64,000 nucleotides of DNA. Source: Vibrio sp. qd031 (GTDB taxonomy: Bacteria; Pseudomonadota; Gammaproteobacteria; Enterobacterales; Vibrionaceae). The notes beneath the pieces are model-generated. The model worked only from the letters and a program-made list of their open reading frames with translations. It was not told where the DNA came from and did not search any database. The DNA lies in NCBI RefSeq assembly GCF_002100145.1, contig NZ_JXQD01000001.1, positions 145,737 to 209,736 on the forward strand, given 5' to 3'. Within the stretch, counting starts at the first letter, position 1, and every line of letters begins with the position of its first letter. The translations under genes and the position numbers were made by a program. Positions 1-8,941 of the stretch are shown one piece after another.

Positions 1-852
1 GCGCGTGCTTTTGTGGTTACAGCAGAAGAGGGGAGTTTTTCGGCAGCGGCTCGCAAGCTATCAATGACGCAACCGACCTTAAGCCGACAAGTCATGTCAC
101 TTGAAGCGGACTTAGCGGTCACTCTTTTTGAGCGAAGTGGACAGACGATTGAGTTAACCCAAGCCGGGTTAGAGTTGTTAGAGCCAGCACGAAAGATGTA
201 TGAAGCGGCTCAGGCGTTTACCATGGTAGCCAGTGGACAATCACAAAGTCTAGAGGGACAGGTTGTTGTGTCGGTGTGCGAAATGGACGCCGTATATCGC
301 TTGCCTAGTATACTGGATGAACTTAGACAGCATGAGCCTGGAATACGAGTCGAAGTTGTTGTTACTAACGGAGTAAGCGACTTAAAGCGTCGTGAGGCCG
401 ACATCGCGATACGTAGTTTTAGGCCGACGGAGTACGATTTCATTGCAAAAAAATTGGGTGAAGAGCATATCGGGCTGTATGGCACAAAACGCTATGTGGA
501 AGCGTTAGTTGACAACTATAAACAGGTTCAGATCTTGGGGTTTAATCAAATTGATAGAATCATTACGCTGTTGTCGCACCACGGCTGGGAGCTTGATGAG
601 AGTCATTTTGGGCTGGTGACCAACTATCAACCTATGCAAATAGCACTGTGCGAAAAGGATCTTGGTGTTCTGTTTATGCCAGAAGATGTGGCCAATTCAC
701 TGCCACATTTTCATAAAGTACCTGGGTTTGAGCAACCGTTGATGGAGCTGCCTGTTTGGTTGGTTTCACCACACGAGCTTAGAAATAATCGCAAGGTTAA
801 GCGAGTATTTGATTTTATTGCGTCGCGTTTGAACAAACGCCTTGAGCACTAA
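1..852 (+). CDS. LysR family transcriptional regulator (5' end outside window)
   Basis: The frame is open from base 1 with no stop, so the true start lies left of the window; the first internal GTG (base 13) falls inside the helix-turn-helix and is not a credible start. The visible N-terminus is a LysR winged helix (FSAAARKLSMTQPTLSRQV), followed by a LysR substrate-binding domain with the usual alternating alpha/beta pattern to the C-terminus. LysR proteins are tetrameric DNA-binding regulators responding to a small effector. The target is unknown, because the divergent neighbour that would suggest it is off the left edge. The 3' side is followed by a GC-rich inverted repeat that could end transcription. 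Confidence 0.9.
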   Translation, partial: ARAFVVTAEEGSFSAAARKLSMTQPTLSRQVMSLEADLAVTLFERSGQTIELTQAGLELLEPARKMYEAAQAFTMVASGQSQSLEGQVVVSVCEMDAVYRLPSILDELRQHEPGIRVEVVVTNGVSDLKRREADIAIRSFRPTEYDFIAKKLGEEHIGLYGTKRYVEALVDNYKQVQILGFNQIDRIITLLSHHGWELDESHFGLVTNYQPMQIALCEKDLGVLFMPEDVANSLPHFHKVPGFEQPLMELPVWLVSPHELRNNRKVKRVFDFIASRLNKRLEH

Positions 853-860
853 CACATAAA

Positions 861-900
861 AAGCCCTCCAATAATTAGTGTCCAACTATTGGGGGCAGTT
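861..900. terminator. Imperfect hairpin between LysR gene and chemoreceptor remnant
   Basis: The arms GCCCTCCAATA and TATTGGGGGC pair imperfectly just after the LysR stop. Only a weak T-rich stretch follows (about 910-918). It is plausibly a terminator for the LysR gene and may also serve the converging chemoreceptor fragment. Confidence 0.4.
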
Positions 901-932
901 TAATAGTCTGGTTTTTTAGTCAAAAGTATTGC

Positions 933-1493
933 TTAAGACAGTCTAAATCGACCAACAAGTCTGTCTAAATCTTGCGCCATTACCTTAAGTGACCCACTTG
1001 ATGCTTCAATACTTGCAGAGGCTTCAGCGCTGTGCTCACTGCTATCACCAATGTTGACAACGTGCTGATTAATCTCGCTGATCACCGCAGACTGCTCTTC
1101 GGTTGCGGTGGCGATTTGAGTATTAAGATCCGCAATGTGCTGGACATTGCCGACAATTTCTTCAAGAACTTGGTTGGTACGAAGCGACGCCTCTACACCC
1201 ATTTCTGCGTGTTCACGACCTTCGTGCACAGATGACACCGCGGCTTTAGCACCATCTTGAAGTTCGGTGATCATTGCATGGATCTCGTCAGTGGACTCAC
1301 TGGTTCTTTGAGCAAGGTTACATACTTCGTCGGCGACGACTGCAAATCCGCGGCCTTGTTCGCCTGCTCGGGCGGCTTCAATTGCAGCGTTAAGTGCAAG
1401 CAGGTTGGTTTGTTCTGAAATGCCACGGATAACGTCTAGCACGCTAGAGATAGAGTCACTTTTGGCCGCCAATGTGTCTATGTTTGACGACAC
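933..1493 (-). pseudogene. Methyl-accepting chemotaxis protein, C-terminal fragment
   Basis: About 186 codons encode only the cytoplasmic signalling tip of a chemoreceptor. The highly conserved hairpin ([20 protein letters not shown] followed by [11 protein letters not shown]) is present, with the coiled coil after it. A full receptor has 500-700 residues with a ligand domain, two membrane helices and HAMP; none are here. The frame opens with GTG directly after an in-frame TAA, there is no ribosome-binding site, and the glutaredoxin gene's terminator sits immediately upstream. It reads as the 3' remnant of a receptor whose 5' two thirds were deleted. A soluble expressed fragment cannot be excluded but seems unlikely. 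Confidence 0.8.
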
Positions 1494-1514
1494 ACTTTAG
1501 GTGTTTGTTAGAAT

Positions 1515-1538
1515 CAAAAAAGGCCTCTTTCGAGGCCT
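1515..1538 (-). terminator. Rho-independent terminator of the glutaredoxin-like gene
   Basis: Read on the minus strand, a perfect 7-bp stem AGGCCTC/GAGGCCT with a GAAA tetraloop is followed by a run of six T. It lies right after the stop of the gene ending at 1546. Confidence 0.9.
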
Positions 1539-1545
1539 GTATATA

Positions 1546-2169
1546 CTATAGATTAACGACGTTATCGGGTTGCGATGCCGGCTGCTTAGCCAGCCACTCA
1601 ATCAAATTATCATGACCACCAATGTACTCCCCATCAATCCAGATTTGAGGAACCGTTACTGGTGTCTTTTCACCAATGTGTGCTTTCACTTCAGGGATCA
1701 TTCTATACAGCGCGGCACTGTCTTTCACAACATCGTGATACTGATAGTCAATACCCGCTTCATCGAGTGCTGCTTTTGCTTTGGTACAGAACGGGCAAGT
1801 CGCTTTACCGTAAACGATATTGCCTTGTAATTGATCGCGTTTGGTCCATTCGGCAATGACCGATTGTACCAGTACACCGCGATTAAGCGCTTCACCTTGG
1901 CTGATCACTTTACCTTCACACACCAAAATAGGCGCATGCCAAGCACCGTAGCGCATAGGTTCCCACCAATTTGATAGCCAATCTTTCACGTCTAGTTCTA
2001 CTGGAATACCATCAAGTTCGTTGGCAAAGGTATCGGCTAATATGTCCTTGGTGAGCGTACATTCACCACAAGGTATTTTGACGCTAAATGGGCCCCAACT
2101 ACCGCCCCAGCGGTATAAAGTGAGTTTAATTGGGCTAGCTTGAGTGTTTGGGGTTGTTTGAGTGGACAT
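1546..2169 (-). CDS. Two-domain glutaredoxin-like protein
   Basis: 207 residues. The C-terminal half (about 115-195) is a glutaredoxin fold: the redox motif CPFC sits after a first beta strand (GNIVYGKATCPFC), followed by the cis-proline TVPQIWIDG and the GGHDNL glutathione-binding turn. The N-terminal half (about 15-105) is a second thioredoxin-like region with CGECTLT, possibly a degenerate redox site. It probably reduces disulfides or glutathione mixed disulfides in the cytoplasm; no signal peptide is visible. It stands alone, with its own terminator and a divergent 300-bp upstream region. The fused N-terminal domain makes it longer than standard glutaredoxins (about 85 residues). Confidence 0.8.
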   Translation of the reverse strand: MSTQTTPNTQASPIKLTLYRWGGSWGPFSVKIPCGECTLTKDILADTFANELDGIPVELDVKDWLSNWWEPMRYGAWHAPILVCEGKVISQGEALNRGVLVQSVIAEWTKRDQLQGNIVYGKATCPFCTKAKAALDEAGIDYQYHDVVKDSAALYRMIPEVKAHIGEKTPVTVPQIWIDGEYIGGHDNLIEWLAKQPASQPDNVVNL

Positions 2170-2475
2170 ACTGCATTCCTTTTAAAGTCTCTTTCCTTAA
2201 TAGAACCGCTGCGCGTAAAAAAACTTTCAATGCATCACGTCAATGGCTCAAAAACTGATATAAATACTAGCAAATCAGAGTCAAGGAGGATATCTCAACC
2301 TGCTGTTGATAGCGCTTAAGGCTTTCTTTATTAACCTCTAGTTTTGGCTGATCAGTTAGTATATTTGGCTCATGGTCAAATTTTTTGCTGTGTAGACGAC
2401 GCTTAAGTGTGCTTCAAAGTGTAATTGTGTAAGACTGTCGCCCGAAATCGTTCCCACCCTTAGTCTGGAATCCTC
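2170..2475. other. Divergent intergenic region
   Basis: About 300 bp between the divergent glutaredoxin-like and DUF3087 genes, presumably holding both promoters. No convincing operator, RNA gene or conserved small reading frame was recognised. Confidence 0.5.
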
Positions 2476-2982
2476 ATGCAGTTAAAAAAGATTGATAAAC
2501 ACACGTATCGCTCACGACTTAATAGAATTATTGTTGCGTGCATCGTCTCGTTAGCTGGGCTAAGTTTATTGGTATCTCAAGTGCTGATTGTACTTTTCCC
2601 TTCCGAGTCTGGATCTCATTTTCATTGGAATTTGTTAGGGGTGATAGTAGCGGCACTGTTGGTGGCAAGTGTTCTTCATAAGCTTAAAAATTATCCTAAG
2701 CTGGAAGAAGTGGCGTATGTGTGGGACTTAAAGCATCAACTTAACTTGATTTATCGAAAGAATAGAAAATTACTGGCAGAAGCAAAAGCAGGTAATCCAC
2801 TAGCGATGCTTGCCCTGCAGTACAGTTACGAGGGATCACGTCAATTGTGGCAACTGGACGATAACTCGATCACCATGGACAGTTTGAATAAAGCGCAGAA
2901 TCAATTGGATGAATGGGTTGAGCAATATGGTGTGGTTTTAGATATTAGTAAGTATCAAGAAGAGCTTTTAAAACAATTCTGA
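2476..2982 (+). CDS. DUF3087-type inner-membrane protein
   Basis: 168 residues. Two hydrophobic helices (about 17-40 and 52-68) lie close to the N-terminus, after a short basic start (MQLKKIDKHTYRSRLNR), followed by a soluble, charged alpha-helical cytoplasmic tail. The pattern and wording match the DUF3087 family of gamma-proteobacterial membrane proteins of unknown function. It is monocistronic: an upstream divergent region precedes it and a strong bidirectional terminator follows 12 bp after the stop. No function is claimed. Confidence 0.7.
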   Translation: MQLKKIDKHTYRSRLNRIIVACIVSLAGLSLLVSQVLIVLFPSESGSHFHWNLLGVIVAALLVASVLHKLKNYPKLEEVAYVWDLKHQLNLIYRKNRKLLAEAKAGNPLAMLALQYSYEGSRQLWQLDDNSITMDSLNKAQNQLDEWVEQYGVVLDISKYQEELLKQF

Positions 2983-2994
2983 ATGTTAAGATCA

Positions 2995-3024
2995 AAAAAA
3001 CCACGCTTTCGAGCGTGGTTTTTT
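2995..3024. terminator. Bidirectional rho-independent terminator
   Basis: The stem CCACGCT/AGCGTGG with a TTCG loop is flanked by A6 on the left and T6 on the right, so it works on both strands. It separates the convergent DUF3087 gene and porin gene. Confidence 0.92.
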
Positions 3025-3037
3025 AATTGGGGCGTGC

Positions 3038-3925
3038 CTAGAAGTTGTAACGTAACCCAACCACTAGCTCATTGTTCGCTTCGTTGTCAATTTGGTATGA
3101 CGCGAAAGTACGCATAGCGCTGTTAAAGCGGTATTGGCCTTCTAGTGCAAAGAAATCTTTTTCTTTTTCATCTGCCTCAGCATATCCGTAAATACCAATT
3201 AGACGAAACTCGCTAGTCAATTTGTATTCAGCGGCAAGCTCTACAGAGTTCAAATTGTCGTCATCTTGATCAACAATAGCGTAAGTAGCACCTAAATAAA
3301 GGTTGTCTAGAGTGTAGCCTGCACCAAGGGTAATTTGGTTTGTGTCGTCTTGACTTGAGTAAGCTAGACCTAGGTCAAGACCGAAATCTAGTGAGGCCAT
3401 GCCAGCAATACCAAAGCTATCACCGTCTTTATCGCCAGCTGCGATATAGTTTGCATTAACCGTGAACATATCGGTGATGTCGTGTTGGTACAAGAAAGTA
3501 TTATTTTGCTTGTCTTTTGCAGCACCAATGATCTTTTGTATACCTGAGTGGTAAGACGCAATATCAGTCATGTCAGAGATCATAACGTTCGACGTGTCTT
3601 GTCGACCGTATGAGACGTCACCAAAGTTTGTACCTAGGCCAGCGTACAAGTAACGGTTTTCTGAATCAACACCGGGTTTCATTTCATATTCCATGAAGCC
3701 AAAACCTGTTAGCCCTTCAGCGATTTTGGTTTCGCCACCAAAGTTAATGCGCGCACGGCTTTTATCTGCCATTGTGCCTTTTACGTCATCAGAGAACAGA
3801 CCACGTACTTCTGCACGGCCGCCAATGCTGAATTTGGTGTCGTCGTTTTGATAGACAGTAGCTGCGGTTGTCGCTGCAGATGCGAATGCTGATGTAATGG
3901 CAACGGCTAGTAGTACTTTTTTCAT
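3038..3925 (-). CDS. OmpU-like general porin
   Basis: 295 residues from the chosen ATG at 3925, which has AAGGAAAT upstream and begins a clean Sec signal peptide (MKKVLLAVAITSAFASAATTAA). A longer open frame reaches 4063, but that part has no coding character. The mature protein starts with a porin strand (SIGGRAEVRGLF) and shows repeated amphipathic beta strands ending in a C-terminal Phe (VVGLRYNF), the BAM recognition signal. Gram-negative porins of this family form trimeric 16-strand channels in the outer membrane. Vibrio homologues are regulated by ToxR or osmolarity; nothing in the upstream region proves that here. The gene is monocistronic. Confidence 0.9.
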   Translation of the reverse strand: MKKVLLAVAITSAFASAATTAATVYQNDDTKFSIGGRAEVRGLFSDDVKGTMADKSRARINFGGETKIAEGLTGFGFMEYEMKPGVDSENRYLYAGLGTNFGDVSYGRQDTSNVMISDMTDIASYHSGIQKIIGAAKDKQNNTFLYQHDITDMFTVNANYIAAGDKDGDSFGIAGMASLDFGLDLGLAYSSQDDTNQITLGAGYTLDNLYLGATYAIVDQDDDNLNSVELAAEYKLTSEFRLIGIYGYAEADEKEKDFFALEGQYRFNSAMRTFASYQIDNEANNELVVGLRYNF

Positions 3926-4209
3926 TATTATTTCCTTGAGTGAAGCTGAGCTAAGGCTCGATAAAAAATGAGAGCTGTGTCTCGCTTTGATGGGAAGGAT
4001 ACTAAGTGGCTTATATGAATGAAGTGTTGCTCGAAAATGAAGGTTTGATTTCAAACGGTACAAGCTTGAGCAGTTAGGTAAGTCATTGATAGGCAGTGTT
4101 TTATATGGTGTCCAGATGTAAGGAAGTGTTGCGCTGTTCGGGGTTTTTGATGGGGATCAATAGTTCACCGGATTGCTTATTACCTTACTTGAAGTGTGAT
4201 AATTATCTC
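3926..4209. other. Divergent promoter region of porin and tetR operon
   Basis: The interval holds the porin leader on the minus strand and, close to the right end, the promoter of the tetR-led operon. Apart from the palindrome annotated at 4210 I saw no further clear site. Confidence 0.5.
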
Positions 4210-4226
4210 AAACCGACCGTCGGTTT
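4210..4226. promoter_or_regulatory. Perfect 17-bp palindrome, probable TetR-family operator
   Basis: AAACCGACCGTCGGTTT is perfectly self-complementary around a central C. It lies 78 bp before the start of the adjacent tetR gene. Size, symmetry and the CCGAC/GTCGG half-sites are typical for TetR-family operators, so autoregulation of the whole operon is the simplest reading. Confidence 0.8.
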
Positions 4227-4303
4227 GCCATTACTCTACAGTTAATATAAAGCAACTCACTAAACGCTATGTGCCCACGCATGGAACAAAGGTGTACTAA
4301 AAA

Positions 4304-4960
4304 ATGGAAGCAAAAAAACAGCGGTTTCTAGATGCTGCTCAAGTGTTGTTTTTAAGCAAAGGCTTTGAGAGCACATCAGTCAACGACATCCTCCAATACG
4401 TAGGCGCGTCTAAAGGAGCGTTTTATCACTACTTTACCTCTAAGCAAGCACTGCTAGATGAATTTACCGACCAATTGACCCAGCAGACCATGGATCAAAT
4501 GGAGAAAGTAGTGCAAGACTCGTCACTTAATTTTAAAGGCCGTTGGAGTGCGTTTTTCGAAGCCGGCTATAAATGGAAAATAGAGCATAAAGACCAACTG
4601 TTAGAGCTGCACAAAACCATGGAACAAGATGAAAACGTGCTGCTTAAAAATCGGATAGAAAAAACCATTCAGCGTAAGTTCTTGCCTTTATTAGCGAGCT
4701 TAATACAAGAAGGAAAAGATCTAGGGGTATTTAAACTCGACTCAGCACTCGGATGTGCCCACTTTATTTCCTATGGCATCACCGGCTTTAGCCAACATTT
4801 TTCCAGTCTATTGCTTAGTGAGGACGATGTTGATGCCAGACGCGCTGAGTTCGTCGAACTTACCCGTACCTTACAACAAAGTATTGCCAGAGTGTTGGGC
4901 AATGACTCACCCGATTACATTACCGTTCAATTTGACGAATTTATTGAATGGATCGAATAA
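4304..4960 (+). CDS. TetR family regulator of the envelope ABC operon
   Basis: 218 residues. A canonical TetR helix-turn-helix is at about 5-50 (FLDAAQVLFLSKGFESTSVNDI, then KGAFYHYFTSKQALLDEF), followed by an all-helical ligand-binding and dimer domain. The ATG at 4304 is preceded by AAGGTG. It is the first gene of a five- to six-gene run (next start 15 bp downstream), with the 17-bp palindrome in front, so it probably represses itself and the operon until a ligand, perhaps an envelope-active lipid or toxic compound, is bound. The ligand is not deducible. Confidence 0.92.
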   Translation: MEAKKQRFLDAAQVLFLSKGFESTSVNDILQYVGASKGAFYHYFTSKQALLDEFTDQLTQQTMDQMEKVVQDSSLNFKGRWSAFFEAGYKWKIEHKDQLLELHKTMEQDENVLLKNRIEKTIQRKFLPLLASLIQEGKDLGVFKLDSALGCAHFISYGITGFSQHFSSLLLSEDDVDARRAEFVELTRTLQQSIARVLGNDSPDYITVQFDEFIEWIE

Positions 4961-4974
4961 GGAAAATATATAAG

Positions 4975-5742
4975 ATGCGAATTTTGAACCGTAACGGGTT
5001 GGCCGCACTATTAGCCAGTGGACTACTCATAAGCAGCTCGGTTTTTGCGTCAATGGACGCCAAAGACATTGTAGAGCGATCCGACAAGCAGATGAGAGGG
5101 GACTCGAGCTATAGCGAGCTAACCATGAACATTGTGCGTCCCGACTGGAGCCGCAGTATGGGCATGAAGTCGTGGACCAAGGGAAACGATCTTTCGCTAG
5201 TGCTTGTCACTGCGCCAGCAAAAGACAAAGGCAGCGCCTCACTGAAACGTCAAAATGAAATGTGGAGCTGGATACCGACAATAGAAAAGGTGATCAAAAT
5301 TGCGCCTTCTATGCTTGCTCAGTCTTGGATGGGGTCGGATTTCACTAATAACGATCTAATTAACCAGTCATCGATTGTTGTCGATTACACCCATGAAATG
5401 GTGAAAGAAGAAGAATTTGATGGAGACATGAGCTGGGTTATCGATGCGATCGCAAAACCCGATGCGCCGGTTGTGTGGAGCAAAGTGCGTATGTGGATCT
5501 CCCAAGAGACTTACTTGCAACGCAAAGTCGAATCTTATGACGAGTTTGATGAGTTGGTGAATACCCTCAATACCTACGATGTACAGGAAATAGGCGGTCG
5601 CCAAATTGCGGTAAGAATGGAAATGATCCCAGCAGATAAGCCAGGCAATAAAACAGAAATGATTACCCATGCGTCACAATTTGATTTTGACATTGGCGAT
5701 GAGTTTTTTTCTCAATCACAAATGAAGAATCTACGAGACTAA
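4975..5742 (+). CDS. LolA-like outer-membrane lipoprotein-sorting family protein
   Basis: 255 residues from ATG 4975 (AAGGA about 10 bases upstream; a TTG at 4948 overlapping tetR is less likely). The N-terminal signal peptide LLASGLLISSSVFASMDA leads to a periplasmic domain. Features of the lipoprotein-sorting family are visible: the opening DAKDIVERSDKQMRGDSSY, the KSWTKGNDLSLVLVTAPAKDKGSASLKRQNEMWSW region of antiparallel strands and the closing DFDIGDEFFSQSQM. These proteins have a LolA/LolB-like open barrel that binds acyl chains. With FtsX permeases and an ATPase downstream it is probably the periplasmic carrier of a lipid or lipoprotein transporter distinct from the main Lol system. 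Confidence 0.82.
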   Translation: MRILNRNGLAALLASGLLISSSVFASMDAKDIVERSDKQMRGDSSYSELTMNIVRPDWSRSMGMKSWTKGNDLSLVLVTAPAKDKGSASLKRQNEMWSWIPTIEKVIKIAPSMLAQSWMGSDFTNNDLINQSSIVVDYTHEMVKEEEFDGDMSWVIDAIAKPDAPVVWSKVRMWISQETYLQRKVESYDEFDELVNTLNTYDVQEIGGRQIAVRMEMIPADKPGNKTEMITHASQFDFDIGDEFFSQSQMKNLRD

Positions 5743-5761
5743 CCCCTAGTAAGGAAACGTT

Positions 5762-6991
5762 ATGCTGATCAAATTGGCTTGGCGAAATTTATGGAGACAG
5801 AAGCGCCGCACAATATTAACGGCGTCGGCGATTGCTTTGGCGCTGTTCTTATCGTTGTTAATGCGCTCTTTTCAAGAAGGGCAATACACATCAACCATTG
5901 AGAATTCAGCGAAGATGAGTACCGGGATGATTCAGATCCAGCATCCCAACTATAAAGATTCGCTGAGTATCGATGATTTATTACCTTCGACAAGCTCTTT
6001 CATCCAAAGCGCTCAATCCATTGACCATATAGAACACTTGCTTCCGAGATTGGAGAGCTTTTCGTTGGCGGCAGCCGGCGAGCGCTCAAAAGGGGTGATG
6101 ATGAGCGGTATCCATCCCGACATTGATCCTGAGTATACGGGGCTCAAAGACCGTTTAGTGAATGGAGAGTTTATTGAATTAAGCGATCGCTCAGTATTAA
6201 TTGGTGCTGGGGTTGCTCGATACTTCGACTTAGATGTGGGTGATGAAATCGTGTTTTACGGTCAAGGTTATCGCGGACAGACGGCTGCAGGTCTGTACCC
6301 CATTAAGGGCATCGTTGAGTTTGCATTACCCGAAATCAATAACACCATGGTTTATTTACCATTGCCTTTGGCACAAGAGCTGTTGAGCACAGGCGAACAG
6401 GTGAGTGCATGGGTGATTGCGCTAGATTCGTTAAAACGCATAGAGGAGGTCTCTACTCAGCTAAAAGCCGAGTATGAACCAGAACAAACGGTATGGGATT
6501 GGACAGAGCTTGCGCCCGAGATTGAACAAAGCATTGTGTTAGACCGAGTGAGTGGTCAGTTTATGATGTATTTGTTGTATGGGATTGTAGGCTTTGGACT
6601 GTTTGCCACTTTGGTCATGATGACGCTAGAGCGTCAGCGCGAATTTGCGGTCATGCTCGCAACAGGGATGCTCAGAAGCAAGTTAGTAACACTGATTTGT
6701 GTTGAGTCGGCAATGATAGGCCTACTTGGTTCAGCTATAGGAATCGCACTAGCCAGTCCTATCATCGTTTACTTCTTTTTTAATCCAATACGACTTGGTG
6801 GAGAGACCGCGCAGATGATGCTGGATATGGGGTACGAACCTATTATGCCAGTGGCGCTGGATGCAGGCTTATACCTCAATCAAGTGGTGATCGTACTGGG
6901 GCTGTTGGCTATTTGTATGGTATATCCCATTACGCGCCTTCTAAAACTGAAAGTAGTACAGGGTCTTAAAGGAGGCGCACATGCTCATTAA
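5762..6991 (+). CDS. FtsX/MacB-type ABC transporter permease 1
   Basis: 409 residues. The protein starts MLIKLAWRNLWRQKRRTILTASAIALALF, the hallmark N-terminal elbow and first membrane helix of FtsX/LolC/MacB permeases. A large periplasmic domain (about 45-270) follows, then three helices near the C-terminus (about 270-300, 315-345 and 370-395). Its start lies 19 bp after the LolA-like gene with AAGGAAA as ribosome site, and its end overlaps permease 2 by 11 bp, indicating translational coupling. These permeases do not move substrate through the membrane channel but transmit ATPase motion to the periplasm, extracting lipids or lipoproteins. It likely heterodimerises with permease 2. Confidence 0.9.
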   Translation: MLIKLAWRNLWRQKRRTILTASAIALALFLSLLMRSFQEGQYTSTIENSAKMSTGMIQIQHPNYKDSLSIDDLLPSTSSFIQSAQSIDHIEHLLPRLESFSLAAAGERSKGVMMSGIHPDIDPEYTGLKDRLVNGEFIELSDRSVLIGAGVARYFDLDVGDEIVFYGQGYRGQTAAGLYPIKGIVEFALPEINNTMVYLPLPLAQELLSTGEQVSAWVIALDSLKRIEEVSTQLKAEYEPEQTVWDWTELAPEIEQSIVLDRVSGQFMMYLLYGIVGFGLFATLVMMTLERQREFAVMLATGMLRSKLVTLICVESAMIGLLGSAIGIALASPIIVYFFFNPIRLGGETAQMMLDMGYEPIMPVALDAGLYLNQVVIVLGLLAICMVYPITRLLKLKVVQGLKGGAHAH

Positions 6992-8213
6992 GTTAGCTTG
7001 GCGAAACCTATGGCGTAATAAGCTTCGTACCGGTATTGTGCTTGGCGCGATGATATTTGGTCTTGTGGGTGTGACTGGCACTATGGGTTTCATGACCGGA
7101 TTTTCACAAAATATGATTGAGAACGCCATTTTATGGCAAACCAGTCATGCCCAAATTCATAACGTTAGTTACCCCGACGATCCCGATGTCACTCATACGC
7201 TGCCACATCAAGATGATCTAGAAACCATGCTCAATGAGAACAATGGCGTTCTTCATTGGTCTTCACGACACATAGTGAACGGTATGATTTCGTCGGCGCG
7301 AAGTGCTCGTGGAATTAAAATTAACGGCATCGTTCCTGAAAAAGAGCAGCGTATTACGCCCATACATCAAAGTGTTATTGATGGCGAATGGCTAGACAAT
7401 CAAGGTCGAAACCCTATTTTGGTCTCAACCAAAACGGCCGAGCGTTTAAGCTTGCGGGTTGGCTCAAAGATTGTGCTTACTTTTACCGATGTTCATGGAG
7501 AAGTCACAGGCGCTGCGTTTCGGGTGAGGGGGCTGTATAAAACACCCAACACGACTTTCGACGACGCCAACGTTTATGTAAGAAAGGCCGACCTTCAATC
7601 ATTGAGTGGCGCGGAAAGTGACCATGAAATTGCTATGATCACCTTAGATGCTCAATCGTCGTCAATGATTGTCGATGAGCTTGTGAAAACTCTCAATGCT
7701 AAAAGCTTCTCTAAAGAGGTGTTAATACGGGACTGGACCGAAATACAGCCGATGCTTAAAACCATGATTGAGAGCATGGCGGTGTTTAATGTGGTCTTTC
7801 TTTTAATCTTCGTCGCGGCAATGGCGTTTGGCATCGTGAATGTTTTATTGATGTCGGTGTTTGAGCGTACCCAAGAGTTTGGCGTTCTCATGGCAGTAGG
7901 CATGGATAAAAGTAAGATCCGCCGATTGATCGTGTTGGAATCTGGGCTCATGGGCGGCGTTGGCGCGTTAATTGGAATGGTGCTAAGCGTTGGCAGTAAT
8001 GCTCTTCTTCTGAAACATGGGCTCGATTTGAGCAGTTTTTCGGATGGGCTGAGTGCTTTTGGTATGGACCCTGTTGTATTCCCAAAAATTGGTATGAACG
8101 ACTACGTCACTACGTTCACGACGGTAATACTAGTCAGTTTGCTTGCAGGATTGTATCCGGCGAGACAAATTCTTAAACAGAAGCCGGCGGATGCCATGGC
8201 TGAGAAACATTAA
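6981..8213 (+). CDS. FtsX/MacB-type ABC transporter permease 2
   Basis: 410 residues, paralogous to the previous gene and opening with the same MLIKLAWRNLWRNK sequence. One N-terminal helix (about 18-42), a periplasmic domain and three C-terminal helices are visible; EFGVLMAVGMDKSKIRRLIVLES is the conserved coupling loop before the second of these. Together with permease 1 and the ATPase it would form a LolCDE-like type VII ABC transporter. The start overlaps the upstream stop by 11 bp. The GH-dipeptide-rich MacB periplasmic extension of macrolide pumps is not obvious, and no membrane-fusion MacA partner is encoded, so a drug-efflux role is less likely than envelope lipid handling. Confidence 0.9.
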   Translation: MLIKLAWRNLWRNKLRTGIVLGAMIFGLVGVTGTMGFMTGFSQNMIENAILWQTSHAQIHNVSYPDDPDVTHTLPHQDDLETMLNENNGVLHWSSRHIVNGMISSARSARGIKINGIVPEKEQRITPIHQSVIDGEWLDNQGRNPILVSTKTAERLSLRVGSKIVLTFTDVHGEVTGAAFRVRGLYKTPNTTFDDANVYVRKADLQSLSGAESDHEIAMITLDAQSSSMIVDELVKTLNAKSFSKEVLIRDWTEIQPMLKTMIESMAVFNVVFLLIFVAAMAFGIVNVLLMSVFERTQEFGVLMAVGMDKSKIRRLIVLESGLMGGVGALIGMVLSVGSNALLLKHGLDLSSFSDGLSAFGMDPVVFPKIGMNDYVTTFTTVILVSLLAGLYPARQILKQKPADAMAEKH

Positions 8214-8232
8214 TCATTCGCTGGAGAGAAGT

Positions 8233-8934
8233 ATGAGTATTCAAATAAAAGCATTATGCAAAACCTATAATCCCGACAGTGAATTTCCCGTCCACGCGGT
8301 GGATAATCTGGACCTTACCATCGAGCAGGGCGAGTTTGTGGCAGTGATGGGGCCGTCTGGTTCTGGCAAGACAACACTACTCAACATGCTGGGTGGGATA
8401 GATACACCGACAAACGGCACCGTGCACATTGATGGTCAATCAATGACCGAGCTTAGTGACAAAGAAATCATCGCCTTTCGCCGTGACAATATTGGGTTTA
8501 TTTTCCAAGATTACAGTCTGCTACCGGTGCTTACGGCATTAGAAAACGTCGAGTTTGTCATGCAGCTGCAAGGGCACTCTAGCGAAGAGTGCCGCCAACG
8601 CGCTACAAAACTATTGCAGCGAGTCGGGTTGGGAGAACAACTACACAAGAGGCCGAATCATTTGTCTGGTGGACAGCAGCAGCGCGTCGCGGTAGCGCGG
8701 GCTCTGGCACCCAGTCCTAAGTTTGTGATGGCGGATGAACCGACCGCTAATCTGGATGCTCAAAGTACGGCAGAGCTATTAGACATTATGCTGCAACTAA
8801 ATGAGCAAGAGGGCACCACGTTTATTTTCTCCACCCATGATCCAAGAGTGATCACTCGTGCGAGACGCGTGATTGTGTTTGAAGATGGGCAACTAAAATC
8901 GGATAAGCAACAACAGCCAGAACTGGCCGAGTAG
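8233..8934 (+). CDS. LolD/MacB-type ABC transporter ATP-binding protein
   Basis: 233 residues from ATG 8233, which has GGAGAGAAG immediately upstream; an upstream in-frame start at 8143 would overlap permease 2 by 70 bp. Walker A GPSGSGKTT (about 40-48), Q-loop FIFQDYSLLP, signature LSGGQQQR, Walker B FVMADEPT and the H-loop STHDPR are all intact, so the ATPase is expected to be active. Sequence type is LolD/MacB/FtsE. It powers the two permeases encoded just before it; the outer-membrane protein gene follows 7 bp later. Confidence 0.93.
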   Translation: MSIQIKALCKTYNPDSEFPVHAVDNLDLTIEQGEFVAVMGPSGSGKTTLLNMLGGIDTPTNGTVHIDGQSMTELSDKEIIAFRRDNIGFIFQDYSLLPVLTALENVEFVMQLQGHSSEECRQRATKLLQRVGLGEQLHKRPNHLSGGQQQRVAVARALAPSPKFVMADEPTANLDAQSTAELLDIMLQLNEQEGTTFIFSTHDPRVITRARRVIVFEDGQLKSDKQQQPELAE

Positions 8935-8941
8935 CGCGGGC

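Noticed and set aside
5762..8934. MacAB drug efflux pump
   Set aside because: There is no MacA-type membrane-fusion protein; two separate FtsX permeases and a LolA-like protein fit Lol-like transport better.
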